Origin: Gonocerus acuteangulatus
Lineage: Eukaryota > Arthropoda > Insecta > Hemiptera > Coreidae
Length of the DNA: 64,000 nucleotides
Direction of reading: 5' to 3'
NCBI GenBank assembly: GCA_946811695.1
Contig: OX328123.1
Span: 42,683,335-42,747,334, forward strand
The position numbers and the translations under genes were made by a program. This document shows, piece by piece, positions 1-11,559 of this stretch. Position 1 is the first letter of the stretch. The number at the start of each line of letters is the position of its first letter. The notes under the pieces are model-generated. The model saw nothing but the letters and a program-made list of their open reading frames with translations. It was not told the origin of the DNA and searched no databases.

Positions 1-868
1 ATTGTTTTTTGTTACGTTTTAGTAATTCGTATATTGGAAACTATAATGAAAATTGATGATCTTTAATAATGCTTAGATGGTTTGTTTTTGGACTAAATAT
101 TGGGAAAATGTTAGTCAAAAGTAACGACGTACAGTGCCAATTAAATTCATGTTTTATGTTTCTGTAGACCAGTTTTCTCAACCTTTTTCTGCTCGCTTAC
201 CACTTACTGGAACTACATTATGCTTAAGTACCACGTCTTTGTAAAAATGATTATATTTCGTGAAAATTGTTATTGAGAGTGTGTCACTTTATCCGTATTA
301 TAAATTTCAGAAGGTGATAATTTATACAATTTTTATTTATAAAGTTAATCAATAAATGACTTTCTTATAATCAGAGACACTGTGAGATAAATGATATTCC
401 ATCACATAATTGGCGGTGACATCTCAAGTTTCTGATGGATAACGACTAAATTTAAAATTTAATTCCAAAAATGCGATATCGACAGCCGAATTTTCAATAA
501 CAATTGTATACATTGATAACTTTAATATCTCATATTAATAAAAGTAATACATTTATTGGGGGGGGGGGACTTTACTAGGATATTTTTATAATTTTATATT
601 CACCAAATTATAGACAATCAAGAATTATTGGGTTCTGTAGTTGGCCGGTAGAGCCTAGAAAAGAGATGATTTAGCAATAAAGTCGCTACTCCACCGAGGA
701 CGTTCAAAAGATAAGTCGGGTAGAGGATTTATATTTTATTCCACCAACTGTTTAATCAAATTATGGCTTAAATTCTTCCTATCCTGTCGAAGAATCTCCA
801 TCAAGTATAAAGCAAACTAGAAGGGAAGAGATGTTGTCTTACGCCGCATACGAATAGGTCATTCACTG
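1..868. other. AT-rich DNA, no gene seen
   Basis: No coding signal is visible on either strand. A short G run lies near 559-568. The right end abuts an inverted-repeat element. Confidence 0.5.
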
Positions 869-1143
869 CATGGGCGTATATAGGAAATTATTTCAGGGGG
901 GCTAGGAACATTTCTGGGGAGGGGGGCTGAGACCAATCCCGGGGTATGGAATACTAACAATTTAGAACTTGGAATAGTTTTAGCCAACTATAACGCTATT
1001 GTACCCAAAATAAAATATATTTTATAAACTAAGTGATCTTATTTAATTTATTTACAAGAGGTTTATAACACATTTTACCGATCTAAATTTCGGGGGGGGG
1101 GCTGCAGCCTCCTCAGTCCCCCCCTCCCTTATATACGCCCATT
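869..1143 (-). mobile_element. Small inverted-repeat element (MITE), CATGGGCG family, copy 1
   Basis: The ends read CATGGGCGTATATA and TATATACGCCCAT, so they are mutual reverse complements. G-rich blocks lie just inside both ends around an AT-rich core. The flanking octamers ATTCACTG (861-868) and ATTCATGG (1144-1151) match at 6 of 8 positions, which fits a decayed 8-bp target duplication. It lies in the same orientation as the copy at 41073 and opposite to those at 3918 and 5210. It has no coding capacity. The 8-bp duplication suggests mobilisation by a hAT-type transposase, which is inference. Confidence 0.75.
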
Positions 1144-1144
1144 A

Positions 1145-1383
1145 TTCATGGCTGACACACTTAAATGAAGAGACAGGGCAGACCGACATGTGAAATTTGT
1201 AATACCCCTATAAAGATCAAACATATATTGACAGAATGTCTACTGAAACAAAACTATGGCTTACCAGACAGCGTAGATGACCTACTCTCCGAAGGGAACC
1301 AATGTATAGACATGATTTACAATTACTTGAGAAAAAGCTATTTCACAGAATATGAGTATACAGTAATGACTAATTATTCATAA
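1145..1383 (+). pseudogene. LINE ORF2 C-terminal zinc-finger fragment
   Basis: The frame ending at 1383 begins around the stretch RPTCEICNT, followed by KHILTEC. This is the C-x2-C...H-x4-C finger found after the RNase H domain in many insect non-LTR retrotransposon ORF2 proteins. Endonuclease, reverse transcriptase and RNase H are all missing. The minus-strand fragment at 53000-53330 encodes a close relative (RPTCAICNTE, then KHILMEC), so both derive from one family. The upstream side is bounded by the small inverted-repeat element. It is a dead 5'-truncated remnant, not a host zinc-finger gene. Confidence 0.65.
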
Positions 1384-2075
1384 TTTAGAACAATTGATTA
1401 GTTTCTTTGTTTTTGTTCTTAAAAATAATGATTTAATTGTTTTATTGCCTTGTAGCGTTAATGAAGAAATACATAAAATAATCCAGTATTCAGGGTTTAA
1501 TTAAAAGTATTATGCGCTAGTAACGTAGTAATAATAGCTAAAAGTATTCAACTGGCGATGGAGTACATCCAGACTTCCTACCTTTCCAAAATATATTGCT
1601 AAATCACCAATAGGTCCTTACGCAACATATAAAATGATTTATAAACACCATAAATAGTTTATACACCATAAACACCTCATCTCGAATAACTTATAAAGTG
1701 ATTCTCCTACCACGTAATAAGAAGAAGTCCTTGAAGACCAATTTATGCAAACGAGTCCTCATAAAAAGACGAGCAGGTAGCTTCGTGTACATTTTTACAC
1801 GCGTTAAGTTACAAGTTGTTGGTAGTTTTCTTTTTACCGTATCGTAAGTTAGGAAATTTAAGAGACTTAACAAGAAGCCACTGAACTATTTAACCTACTT
1901 TTACTAGTTTCAACAAGCCAAAATCTATGCAATTACTAATATACTGCGCGCAAGTAAATAAATTTACTTCACTTAGTTTATTTTAATTTGTAATTTGAAC
2001 AATAAAAATGTGTTTATTTAGCATGTTCTACCAAGTTAGATCATGCAACACAACACAATATTAATACACACGCTC

Positions 2076-2077
<2 letters not shown>
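1384..2077. other. AT-rich DNA, no gene seen
   Basis: Nothing recognisable on either strand. The small ORF at 1691-1873 (minus) has no recognisable motif. Confidence 0.45.
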
Positions 2078-2121
<44 letters not shown>

Positions 2122-2130
2122 ATATATATA
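2078..2130. repeat. (TA)n microsatellite
   Basis: About 26 TA units with one interruption (TTTA near 2107-2110). Confidence 0.95.
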
Positions 2131-2230
2131 CTTTTTTCTTCCATTGTTAAACTCCAATTTCTATTATAATTGTTGTTATTGTATCCAAAAAGGTCATAAA
2201 TAATTTTCTCCTCTACTTCATATATCTTTT

Positions 2231-2278
2231 TACCCTGACCGGTTTCGAGTTATTTTGCTCCTCCTGAAAGGTTATTTC
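2231..2278 (-). other. Degenerate Penelope-type end with CGAAACCGGT motif
   Basis: Read on the minus strand this contains CAGGAGGA, a spacer, then ACTCGAAACCGGTC. The GAAA followed by the self-complementary ACCGGT resembles the 3' half of the hammerhead-like motif at 11201 and 33964. The CUGANGA half is mutated. It is probably a relic of a Penelope-like retroelement terminal repeat. Alone it would not be callable. Confidence 0.25.
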
Positions 2279-2548
2279 CTACAATTTGTTTAAATCATCT
2301 ATTCAATTGTTTATCTAATAGATATTTACAATATAAGTGTACTTACACTCGATGCACTAAGCATATCTCGTACATATCGTCCCTACCATGTCAAACTATC
2401 GATTCTGAAAACTCTCGTTTTTCAAATATGATACTTTACTCATGCATTGCGGACGATTCGACTTGTGGTAAATTGTCGAAACTCTAGCCTCTTTAGAATT
2501 TCCGGAAATGCCTTAAATAAAGTATCGAATATGACCATTTTTTAATAT

Positions 2549-2990
2549 ACTAGCTGTTACCCAGTGTGCCATGCTACACCTACTTTCTGTCTATGACTCA
2601 CCCCGTATCAAGATCTACTTGATACCTCGTTGTCTATACCCAGTTACGAAAATCGGTCAAACGATGTGAATTTGTTTTAGTTCATCATGATACCGGCAGA
2701 GGCCTGCACAACAGCAGTTCATCTAACAGCCGACAGAGGCCAGAAGTAATCGATTAAAAATGGCCGTCACAATCTGAATGGTTCAGTGTAGCCAATTTTT
2801 CTAGAACAAAACTTTTGACTTTTTGACCAAATTTTGAAATTTTACTATTTTGACCTAGCCTAGGAGATTTCTCTTCCAAGACCTACCTGTGTGCCAAGTT
2901 TGGTCAAAATCGGTCAAACGGTGTAGATTTGTATAAGGAACAAACAAACAGAAAAACAGACAGACACGTGATTTTTATATATATAGATTA
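2549..2990 (+). repeat. Interspersed repeat with ATATATAGAT-type tail (SINE or RTE-like 3' end)
   Basis: It starts ACTAGCTGTTACCC and ends in a run of A/C-rich pentamers followed by TTTTTATATATATAGATTA. The phrase AAAATCGGTCAAACG occurs twice (about 2648 and 2908). This head and tail style is common in arthropod RTE/SINE-like repeats. No ORF remains. The family name is inference. Confidence 0.4.
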
Positions 2991-3917
2991 CTTTGTCAAT
3001 GTAAGGAATATGTTCGTTCCCTCGTTTGCTCCTAATCGTCATACTTTTGAGACCAAAAACTGATTTGGCAAACTAACGAAAATGTTATACGTATTCCTTA
3101 CTTTGATTTGTAGATATCACTAATACTATAAAATTAGTACAATGCATAATGTTGATTTTGCCACATTCGTTAGTTTAAAAGTGTAAATATTTATACAGTT
3201 AGACTATCAGAATCAGCAAACTCTGGAAAATAACACATTCGACAATTTGAAACGGCGATCCAAGAAAAATCACTTATTAGCACCAAGATGAAAACTCACG
3301 AATATGATTTTTTGGAAATTAAAAAACACTTAGTACATAATTTCACCTTAAAATGATTAACAATATTTATAGAAAAAATATGTAAAATTGTCTTTTTGTA
3401 AAGGCGCTGATTTTGGAATCACTATTAAAGCTTTATCTTGCTCTCTTGAAAAGTACCGATTGACATGTTAGGGATGATATTGTAATACAATATAATTTTA
3501 ATATTTTATAATAATACAATATAATTTTATAGTAATACAATATAATTTTAATATTTTCCCGCAATATTAGGTCCAAGTGTTCATGAAACTTAAGCTCATT
3601 TACCTTACTCCCTATTAACCCGTCTACCGTCCATAGCTTTTCCTCATACATAGTAAGTAATTAACAAATTGTAGGAAATATTTTGAGGAGGAGCAGAATT
3701 GCTTCAATCTGCTCAGTGTAATACATGATATGAAGTTGAGGCGAGATTTATTAACGACCTATTTTGGCTACAACAAGAAGATATATATATATATATATAT
3801 AAGTAAAGAAAACAACATCTGATAATTATCAGAAGTTAAATCGATATGATAGAGATTGTGTTGGATCCCTGATGGTACTTCATATTGAAGGAAATATGCA
3901 TTACTGAATAAACTTCT
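2991..3917. other. AT-rich DNA with small repeats
   Basis: Contains short direct repeats of AATACAATATAATTTTA near 3484-3557 and a (TA)n run at 3781-3801. The ORFs at 3433-3651 and 3768-4019 (minus) are low-complexity and show no domain. Confidence 0.4.
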
Positions 3918-4177
3918 CATGGGCGTATATAAGGGGGGGGGGCTGAGGGGCTGCAGCGCCTCCCGAAATCGGTAAAAATGTATCATAAAACCCTTAAAAA
4001 TAAAATTAAATATGATCATTTAGTTCAGAAAAGATAGTTTGTATTGGATGTAATAGCGTTTTAATTGACTAACTGTTCCAAGTTCTAAGTTGTTAGTATT
4101 CCATACCCCCCAAATGTTCTCAGCCCCCTCGACATTTTCCCAGCCCCTCCCGAAATTATTTTCTATATACGCCCATG
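3918..4177 (+). mobile_element. Small inverted-repeat element (MITE), CATGGGCG family, copy 2
   Basis: 260 bp, bounded by CATGGGCGTATATA and TATATACGCCCATG. The octamer AAACTTCT is present immediately before (3910-3917) and after (4178-4185), a perfect 8-bp target duplication that fixes both ends. The interior has a G run near the left end and C-rich blocks near the right end, and no coding capacity. The duplication length points to a hAT-class transposase, although the termini are not the classical CAGGG type. Confidence 0.88.
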
Positions 4178-5209
4178 AAACTTCTGTAGTGGAGATCTTA
4201 CATGTTTGCTTTTATAACAAGTTATAGGTGTTACTGCTTGGACTGCATGCAGGTGGCACCTTATATTGAAGGTAGTAGCAATAATGCCCCTACTGAAGTT
4301 TATTCTGTAATGCATTATTTAATTACATATTTGCTCATACCTTCAATCATGCCAAGTTGATTTAAATCTAATGTTACCTGTAGCCTGATGGATGACAAGG
4401 GCTTGGAGCGTGACACATAATCCCAAGAAGTGGATCATCGCTGAAGACATGACATGGCTTCGTTCGTACGTACTACGCGGACTGCCTAAGCTACGGACAA
4501 CAACACACTCCCACGATATCTGGACAAGGACTGACTGTTCTCGTCGCTCGCACTAGCATGGTGGAGGGGGATGCTGTACCTATTTCCTCCTGTACTCCAG
4601 GTACACTAACATCAACATTCGACTGTTTTTTTTGTTTTGTTTTTTTTTTTTAATGCAAGAACAGAAGGGTCGAGACATTATCGTTTAATTCTAATGCTGT
4701 AAGATTACATTTTGTGTGTATCCACATAGAGGTATAGCAAAACAAGCGATTGTAGAGAGCGTTTTAACAATTTAGGTTCGAAGGAATAACTCACAACTCA
4801 AAACCGATTAGGTTAAAATTTATAATAGTAAATCATCTACTTATATGTATATTTGTCCAATACCACTCACTCACTCACTCACTCACTGACTATCACCGCC
4901 CAACCCAAATCACTCAACAGAAAAATTTGAAATTTTGCAAGGACACTCCCTTTGGGATGTAAACACTCGCTAAGAAAAGTTATTTTGGTATTCAAATTTT
5001 TAAGTACTTTTAGATGGATTTAAATTTTTAGATAGCATGCTCGCCTAGGCAGAATACGTTGCTATGACGATAACAGAGCTGTTGCCGTACTGTATCTATT
5101 TAATATTATCATTTTTAATTGCGGTAATAACGGCAGTCCTTGAATTACTAGAAATCAATTGTCCCTCATAGAGTTTATGCTATGAGTGACAAAATCGCCA
5201 TTTTATTGC
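4178..5209. other. No gene; repeat-like patches
   Basis: A GC-richer patch at about 4380-4600 is unrecognised. A run of CACT tetramers lies at 4863-4886. The stretch 4840-4985 looks like a repeat head shared by many insect SINE/LINE tails, but I cannot assign it. Confidence 0.35.
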
Positions 5210-5496
5210 CATGGGCGTATATAAGGGGGGGGCTGAGGGGGCTGCAGCCCCCCCCCCCCCCCCGAAATTTTGATTTGATCGGTAAAAATTTCATAAAACC
5301 CTTAAAAATAAATTAAATAAGATCATTTAGTTCATAAAACATATTCTTTTTTGGCTGTAATAGCGTTTAAGTTGGCTAAAACTCTTCCAAGATCTAAATT
5401 GTTTGTATTCCATACACCGGAAATGGTCTCACCCCCCCCCCCCCCCCCCGAAATTTTCCCAACCCCCTCCGAAATTATTTTTTATATACGCCCATG
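5210..5496 (+). mobile_element. Small inverted-repeat element (MITE), CATGGGCG family, copy 3
   Basis: 287 bp with the same CATGGGCG...CGCCCATG ends. Perfect 8-bp target duplication TTTATTGC at 5202-5209 and 5497-5504. It is longer than copy 2 mainly because of long C homopolymers near 5249-5263 and 5432-5449. Same orientation as copy 2. Non-coding. Confidence 0.9.
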
Positions 5497-5504
5497 TTTA
5501 TTGC

Positions 5505-7320
5505 GGTTCATTTCAACTTGTCCCCCGTAGAGTTTACGCTATACCTAGTGATGGTGCATCCGAGATTCCCCAGGCAGAGCACTTCTTGGTAATTCTCGCA
5601 AAAATAATGGGTGTCTCAAAATTACATATGAGAAACATAAATTTTAACGTACATTTGTTATTGACAACGAATTTTAACCTGTATTGGTTACACTGTAGCA
5701 AATGGTAACCTATAGATAACGGGTTATTTATAGGTTATCTGTTTGTTGACACTGGTGCGGAGCGCCCCACTTTCAAGAAACATTATGTTATTTCTTTACC
5801 TAATTTGCTAATATTTTCAAAATCAAAACTATGTTTATAGTTTATAGCATGATAAGCCAACCTACCTCGATGTCGAACAAAGAAAACGTTTCTAACCGTT
5901 CTGAGGGTTTCGTTATTTTTTTTTTCCGGAATATGCTACAGTACAGTATAGCCAAATCAATGAACGTTTATGGAAATGAGGGATAAAAGCAACCCTGAAT
6001 ACCAAAAAGAGATTAATTACCAAGGCAGGATTGACATTACTTCATTCCTTACCAGTTTAAATTCTAATGAGGCCTTAAAGAGCAATATGAAGTAAAATTT
6101 GTAATCAGGTAAGAGATAAGAAGATTATTCAATAGAAAAGGAAGGATGGAAATTGTAGGGTCGCCGTGTAGCTCACTCCACTCTACTAGGGCGAGAGATC
6201 GCGTGACCAATCCTCGGCCTTGCGTGATACACTCGTCTCACAATTCCGACCCAAATGAGACACCATTAGGGGAAAATGGACAATCTATGGTGCTAAAAAG
6301 AACTTAAGTGTCAGAATATTTTCTTCTTCTGGCATTGGGTAACTACGCAATCAAGATAATGCTTCAACAGCTCTTACGGATTCAATTCCTAAATCTACAT
6401 CCTAGAAAGAATCTATTGTTGATCTAACTTCAGATTATCGTTGGTATGTTAGTTTTTAACGATGTCATTGATATAATCTTTAAATACTTGTTCAGGTTTA
6501 ATGATTAATTCCTTTAGATGTAGAAGTGAAATATATAAAAGCTATTCAAGTGAAATATATAAAAATTAAAAAATAAATTTATGACATTTCATGTTCACAA
6601 AACATTAAGGTCTCTTATTCAATGTTCTACAGTACATGCATAAGGGAACCCCGTGGGATGAAGTAGTTCCTGCGAGTCAGGCTTGTCTTATATTTAGTTC
6701 CGATCCCTTTTCTTCAAATAGAAAAATTCCGAATCGCAGGAACTCCGTCATCTTAAGACGCGTCCACTCATTAAGACGCGTACTATTTCCATTAGTAAAG
6801 GAATAGAAGAAAGTGAAGGAAGATGTACAAAGGTAAACTACTGTATCCTAAGCAGAAATGACTCCATAGTCTTTCTCAAAGTTCACTCTAGGCAAACGTT
6901 AAAACTATACACCTCGCTTTCTTACATTGCTTTATTAAAATATTCATTTTACAGTTAAAGGTAATTAAAAAAAAAACAATTAAAAACTAAGACACCCACA
7001 AAAAAAAATTTCAAAAGAACGAAACCTACAGTTTCAACGTTTCTAGGAATTGAAGAATGAAGAAGTAAAATATAAGAGGATCCAATTTCATGTCTCTTAA
7101 TAAAAAAATGTTTTTTCTAATACTTTCTCAACTCCAAAAGCAATCAAAATTTAGATATCTTAATTTAGACGAATGTCAAACGTCTGAAACAATTTTCAAT
7201 GGAATCAGTAGTTTCTGAATACTCAAACCCAAAATTAGTTAGGAAAACTATTTGTATCATGTTTTGTCGTAAATGATTACATATATCGCTTTAAAAAAGG
7301 ATTTATCTGTTTTCCTACTT
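5505..7320. other. No gene; scattered repeat ends
   Basis: The 6160-6260 patch has a tRNA-like look (TGTAGCTCACTCC, then a weak box B at GTGACCAATCC), so a decayed SINE is possible but unproven. At 6669-6745 two opposed copies of the motif CCTGCGAGTC lie about 50 bp apart. The same motif recurs at 55176, 56523 and 63780. Confidence 0.35.
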
Positions 7321-7500
7321 TAGAAAACCTATAAATAGTGTACCTGCAAGCATATTAACATAAAGACGTAATCAATACGATTTTTTTCGCCCCAAAACCG
7401 TTTTCCGGTAGACGGACTGGTTAACAAGTTTGAGCAAATTACATCAAAATCGGACCATTTTTGAGCCTTGGAAAAAGGGAACACACACACACACACATAT
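7321..7500 (+). repeat. Interspersed repeat copy A (TCGGACCATTTTTGAGCC family)
   Basis: Shares GTACCTGCAAGCATAT, a CCCCAAAAC block, GGTTAACAA and ATCGGACCATTTTTGAGCC in the same order with 54900-55175. It ends in a (CA)n microsatellite at about 7484-7497. Non-coding; class unknown. Confidence 0.6.
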
Positions 7501-8085
7501 TAGCCACTAGACTAGAGGTAGACCCTCTTATTTTATAATAATATGTCTCGTTCCTTCGACTCGAAAAGTCAATTCATAATTTACTAAAACATTAGTAGAA
7601 GCTGCATTAGAAAATAAGATAATTGTAGCACTTAAGGTTCTGCACTAATACGCTTACAGGTATACTGTTTTTAAGGTTGTCGATAAAATCGAATAGAAGT
7701 TGAAAAAATATTACAAAAATATGAGCAGACAGTAGAAGTTTTTAGCTTTTCGTACTTTTATCTTAAATATCTGGAATGTGCTTGCCAAATCGGCCTAACG
7801 AAATTCCTACAGTAGGTATAAGTTAAAACGTAACAATAAAACTAAATTTTTGAAGCATTGGTTATTTTTGAAGTATGCTCTTTTGAAAGCAAAATATTAA
7901 GGCAGTAAGATTACCTAGTTCTCATAATTTTGACCTTTCGTTATTTATAAAATATGAAACGTGAAATCATCAACATACCACGTGATATGTACGAAGTTTT
8001 GACAGATGGTAGCCTACACATATCCATTATTTTAGACTTTAAAACAGATAAACATGTACGAATATATATAGCAAAAACAAAAAAA
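7501..8085. other. AT-rich DNA, no gene seen
   Basis: No ORF, repeat or motif I can support. Confidence 0.45.
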
Positions 8086-8320
8086 TCTGGCTGTAGCAAA
8101 ACATTTGAATGGTTATAACTCTTCTCCTGGAATCTTTAAAAATATTTCAAAAAGTCAAAATTTTATTTTTGGTTTTGAAAAAAATTAGGTTCTTGTAACA
8201 TATCATGCGTTGCATGTCATTTGAAAGGGCAATAAAGAGCTAAAAAGTGAAACCTTCTCCATGTTTCTAATGTAAACAGGAGAGGAGTTATGACCATTTA
8301 AATGTTTTGCTACAGCCAGA
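8086..8320. repeat. Inverted repeat, about 45-bp arms
   Basis: The left arm (8086-8131) begins TCTGGCTGTAGCAAAACATT and the right arm (8276-8320) is its reverse complement with about four mismatches. The spacer is about 145 bp. It could be the two ends of a small foldback element. The overlapping minus ORF at 8203-8529 shows no domain. Confidence 0.6.
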
Positions 8321-9975
8321 TTTTGACCGCTTTTTGAAAACTTTACATGACAGTATTTTGGAAACCCTTTTAGATAAAAAATTGAAATTTGGTATTTTCT
8401 TTTTTCCCAGTCCATACTTTTGGTGTACCAAATGTCATTAATATCTGAAAGGTCGAGGTAAAATAGGTGTGTTGATTTGTCATGGAATGACCCCAGATCA
8501 AAACTATTTATGTATTTATATTTTAACACATTTAAATTAATAGAGGCGTAATAACCTGCTGTGTATCACCCATCAAACAGAAATCTAAAGAGTTGGCGCC
8601 ATCGATTTTATTAAGATGCGACTAAATGTTTCTTAATACATCAGATATAGGTTCTCGTTACCGAGACAATTCATTAGACACCCCACATGTTGGGTTTCTG
8701 AAGGAATAATTTGTACAAAACTGGCCTCCCCCCCCCCTCCCGGAAGCGGTGTCAAACACTTTCCTGGATTTTTTCTATTTTTTCCTTTAATAACACCATC
8801 CTGCAAAATTTCAAGTCTCTAGCTTTTCGGGAAGAACCTAATAATTTTGATGAGTGAGTGAGTGATTTTCCATTGCCTGTATTTCAGAAACTCTTCAACG
8901 TAGAATTATGAAACTTTCCAGTTTTACTCACATCTAGTAGTATAATATCTGTGTAAAATATCCTAAGTTTATCTTTAACTAGTTCAAAGATATGAGAGGG
9001 TAAAAATCGGCTCTAATACTTCGTGTAATATACCCACAGGCGTGTACGCAGGCCGGATCATGGCCTGGCGCACTACCGTGCACCTAGATGTTTATTATGT
9101 ATTTATACAAATTATTTAAGCATATTTTAAATAATGGAGGCGTATTAATCTGATTGTATATCACCCATCAAACAAAACGTTTAGTATTATCTTTCTTTTT
9201 TAATGAGTAGTATTATTGTGTTTATTCGTTTACTAATAAAATACTTTTTTCCAGTACAACCACTCCAAAGGAACCACAGGATAACCACCTCTTCCTTCAA
9301 TTTTGTTTTATTTTAATATTTTTTTTTGTGTGTTATTTCATGAATGCTTAGTATATTTTTTTTAAGGATAAATTGCCTGTGGTGCGATGCCCAACATTAA
9401 ATAATTAAAAGTATATTTTTTCAGGAAAACGAGTTCTAGTGACCTCCTTTCTTTATGTTTAGTTAAGCTGGTCCTGTGTGACCAACCTTTTTTAATTCCA
9501 ATGAATATATTTTTAACAATGGTAAATGTATGAATGTATCCGACTTTGGCATCCTGGAATCGACTCCCAGTAAAGAACGCTATCCAGGAATATGCTTTTA
9601 GCAAGGGGGTTGTTGGCATATTTCAGATGTCTGGCATTTCACAAGGCCCTACATATGGACACTATCCACATACCACAAAGTCTTAACATTCCTAACTCTG
9701 ATAAAAATAGGACAAAATTTCAGTGCAATACGGTATGTTAAGTTAATGAAAATGTTCGTAAAAGAAATTAGTATCTGTTTTGTTGTACATTTTTATGAGG
9801 TACGAGTCTTCATTTCATAAATATTTTTTATTTATTTATTTATTTTTAGAGCTAGCAACTGGGCTACATCCAAAATAATACATTTAAACAACTGAATCTA
9901 TCAACATTAATAGTATACAAGACAAAAAAAAAAGGCAAAAATAAATATGCGATCTTTTCGCTTTATTTTGTATAA

Positions 9976-9976
<1 letters not shown>
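8321..9976. other. No gene; one duplicated 60-bp stretch
   Basis: The phrase around GAGGCGTAATAACCTG...TATCACCCATCAAACA at 8520-8580 recurs at 9117-9180, so two copies of one repeat are present. A patch at 8800-9020 with GAGTGAGTGAGTGA is repeat-like. Small ORFs show no domains. Confidence 0.35.

Positions 9977-10038
<62 letters not shown>
9977..10038. repeat. (TG)n microsatellite
   Basis: 31 uninterrupted TG units. Confidence 0.97.
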
Positions 10039-10039
<1 letters not shown>

Positions 10040-11200
10040 ATACAGTGTGTATCGCAAGTAGACAACAATTCTCACGGGGGCGAAACTAGACAAAAAATGT
10101 AGTTAAATCGTGCTAACCGCACGTTTCAGTATGTTTTTGTTCTAAAGGTTATTTGGAAAAAGCCGAACAAGGCGGTCCAAGAACTAATCCCGTGTAGGAA
10201 AAACAATAACACCTGGAATTGATTCCGTACGTTGGTGGTCGCTGGGGACCTTCGTCCTGACGGCTGATGACTGTGGCACCTTAAGCCTCCTAATTAGAGA
10301 AGTACAAAAAATGAACTTTCAGGTCCGTCATAAAAGTTTATTTTTTCCCTTTTTCTTATACCTTTGTTGTGAAGCCCCACCTCCATTCATTAAACTGCAA
10401 TAAACCTCGGTAAACGACCTTGGGACTAGACAGGCTCCGTCATTTGTTTCATAACCCCGACCCCCGTGACCTGGCGAAGCGTACAGAAATCTTACGCTAC
10501 TCTAGCATACCTAAATTGGCTTCTCAGAGTTCTTTGCAACAACGTGGATCTGTTTTCTTTGCAACAAACTGTAACGTAAGTGGACGAAATATTTCCCAAG
10601 ACATTTATTGATAGATAAAATTCTGTATTTTGTTTTTATCTCTCCATGGCATTTAACATGGCGAGAAAGGACAAAGGGTCTATATCGTTTAATAACCGCA
10701 TTCCTAATTTTGAATAACTTAGTAAATATATTAATTTTTAATTTAGGCATTAATATTGTTTTGATACTTACGCGATATTTTATTTTGCATCATGGGCCAT
10801 GATTCATTGCCTACTTCATAAAAAAGACACTAAATAGGCACGAAATGAATCTACAGAAGTCTAGGAAGGTTTCTTTTCTTTTTTAGAAAAAAAAACAACA
10901 AATTTTGGTTATATTTGGAGTTAAGGAAGTAAGCGAAAAAAAATATTTTATTCATAGTCATAAAAAGTTTTCGGATCTTCGTACATTTTTCGTAAATATC
11001 TCAAACACGGTTGGGAAATCGTGGTAACAGGAAGGTGATCATTCGAACGCGTCTCTACAAAAAAGGTTCTGAAGCAATAAAGCAATATTCGATGTGGTAA
11101 TATCAATCAGAGATATAAGCGCTTAAAACTGTTTTACTGTTCGCTGTTTTAGCGAATAAGGCGGAAGGTCAATAAAACTACGCCACACACTTTCATTTCT
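10039..11200. other. No gene seen
   Basis: Three overlapping short ORFs (10420-10802) have no recognisable domain. The remainder is AT-rich. Confidence 0.4.
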
Positions 11201-11244
11201 CTTCCCTACATGTTTCGCACCATTTTGGCCCCTCTTCAGGGGAA
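11201..11244 (-). ncRNA. Hammerhead-like ribozyme motif, Penelope-type terminal repeat relic
   Basis: On the minus strand the order is TTCCC, CTGAAGA, a hairpin, GAAA, then CATGTA and GGGAA. This matches the hammerhead core CUGANGA ... GAAA ... UH. Stem I (TTCCC with GGGAA) is five perfect pairs. Stem II is imperfect (GCCA with TGGT, one wobble, plus an inner mismatch). Stem III is the self-complementary ACATGT. An extra G follows CUGAAGA, a departure from the strict consensus shared with the locus at 33964. The downstream TTGACCTTCCGCC also has a counterpart there. Hammerheads are known in Penelope-like elements; activity here is inference. Confidence 0.4.
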
Positions 11245-11281
11245 TATACTTAAAACGTAAATTCAGAATCAACTTGAGGAG

Positions 11282-11332
11282 GAGAACCTTCCACTAGCAG
11301 TCTAGACGAGGCCATGCTAGTGGAAGGTTCTC
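11282..11332. repeat. Perfect 18-bp hairpin
   Basis: GAGAACCTTCCACTAGCA (11282-11299) is the exact reverse complement of 11315-11332, with a 15-nt loop. It lies directly against a decayed CATGGGCG element. Confidence 0.8.
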
Positions 11333-11559
11333 GCCCCCCCCCCCCCGAAATTTTGTTTTGGTGAGAACATTTCATGAAAAAAAAAGCCTATAACAACAAA
11401 AATGTCTTCTAAATTTAACTTGGTCTACTAGGTGTCCAGAGGACTTTAAATACTGAGGACTCAGCATTTTGCACTAAAATATTTAAAATTTTCGCTACAC
11501 CCTAAATGCCTAGGTGCTACTAGCCCCCCCCCCTCGAAATTATTTCTATATACGCTAGT
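11333..11559 (+). mobile_element. Decayed CATGGGCG-family element
   Basis: It keeps the poly-C followed by GAAATTTTG, the central AT-rich core, and the right-hand CCCCCTCGAAATTATTTC and TATATACG. Both terminal CATGGGC sequences are lost. GCTAGTG flanks both ends (11316-11322 and about 11559-11565), so an alternative end or a rearrangement is possible. Confidence 0.5.

Noticed and set aside
6160..6260. tRNA-derived SINE
   Set aside because: A-box and B-box matches are too weak, and there is no tail or duplication.
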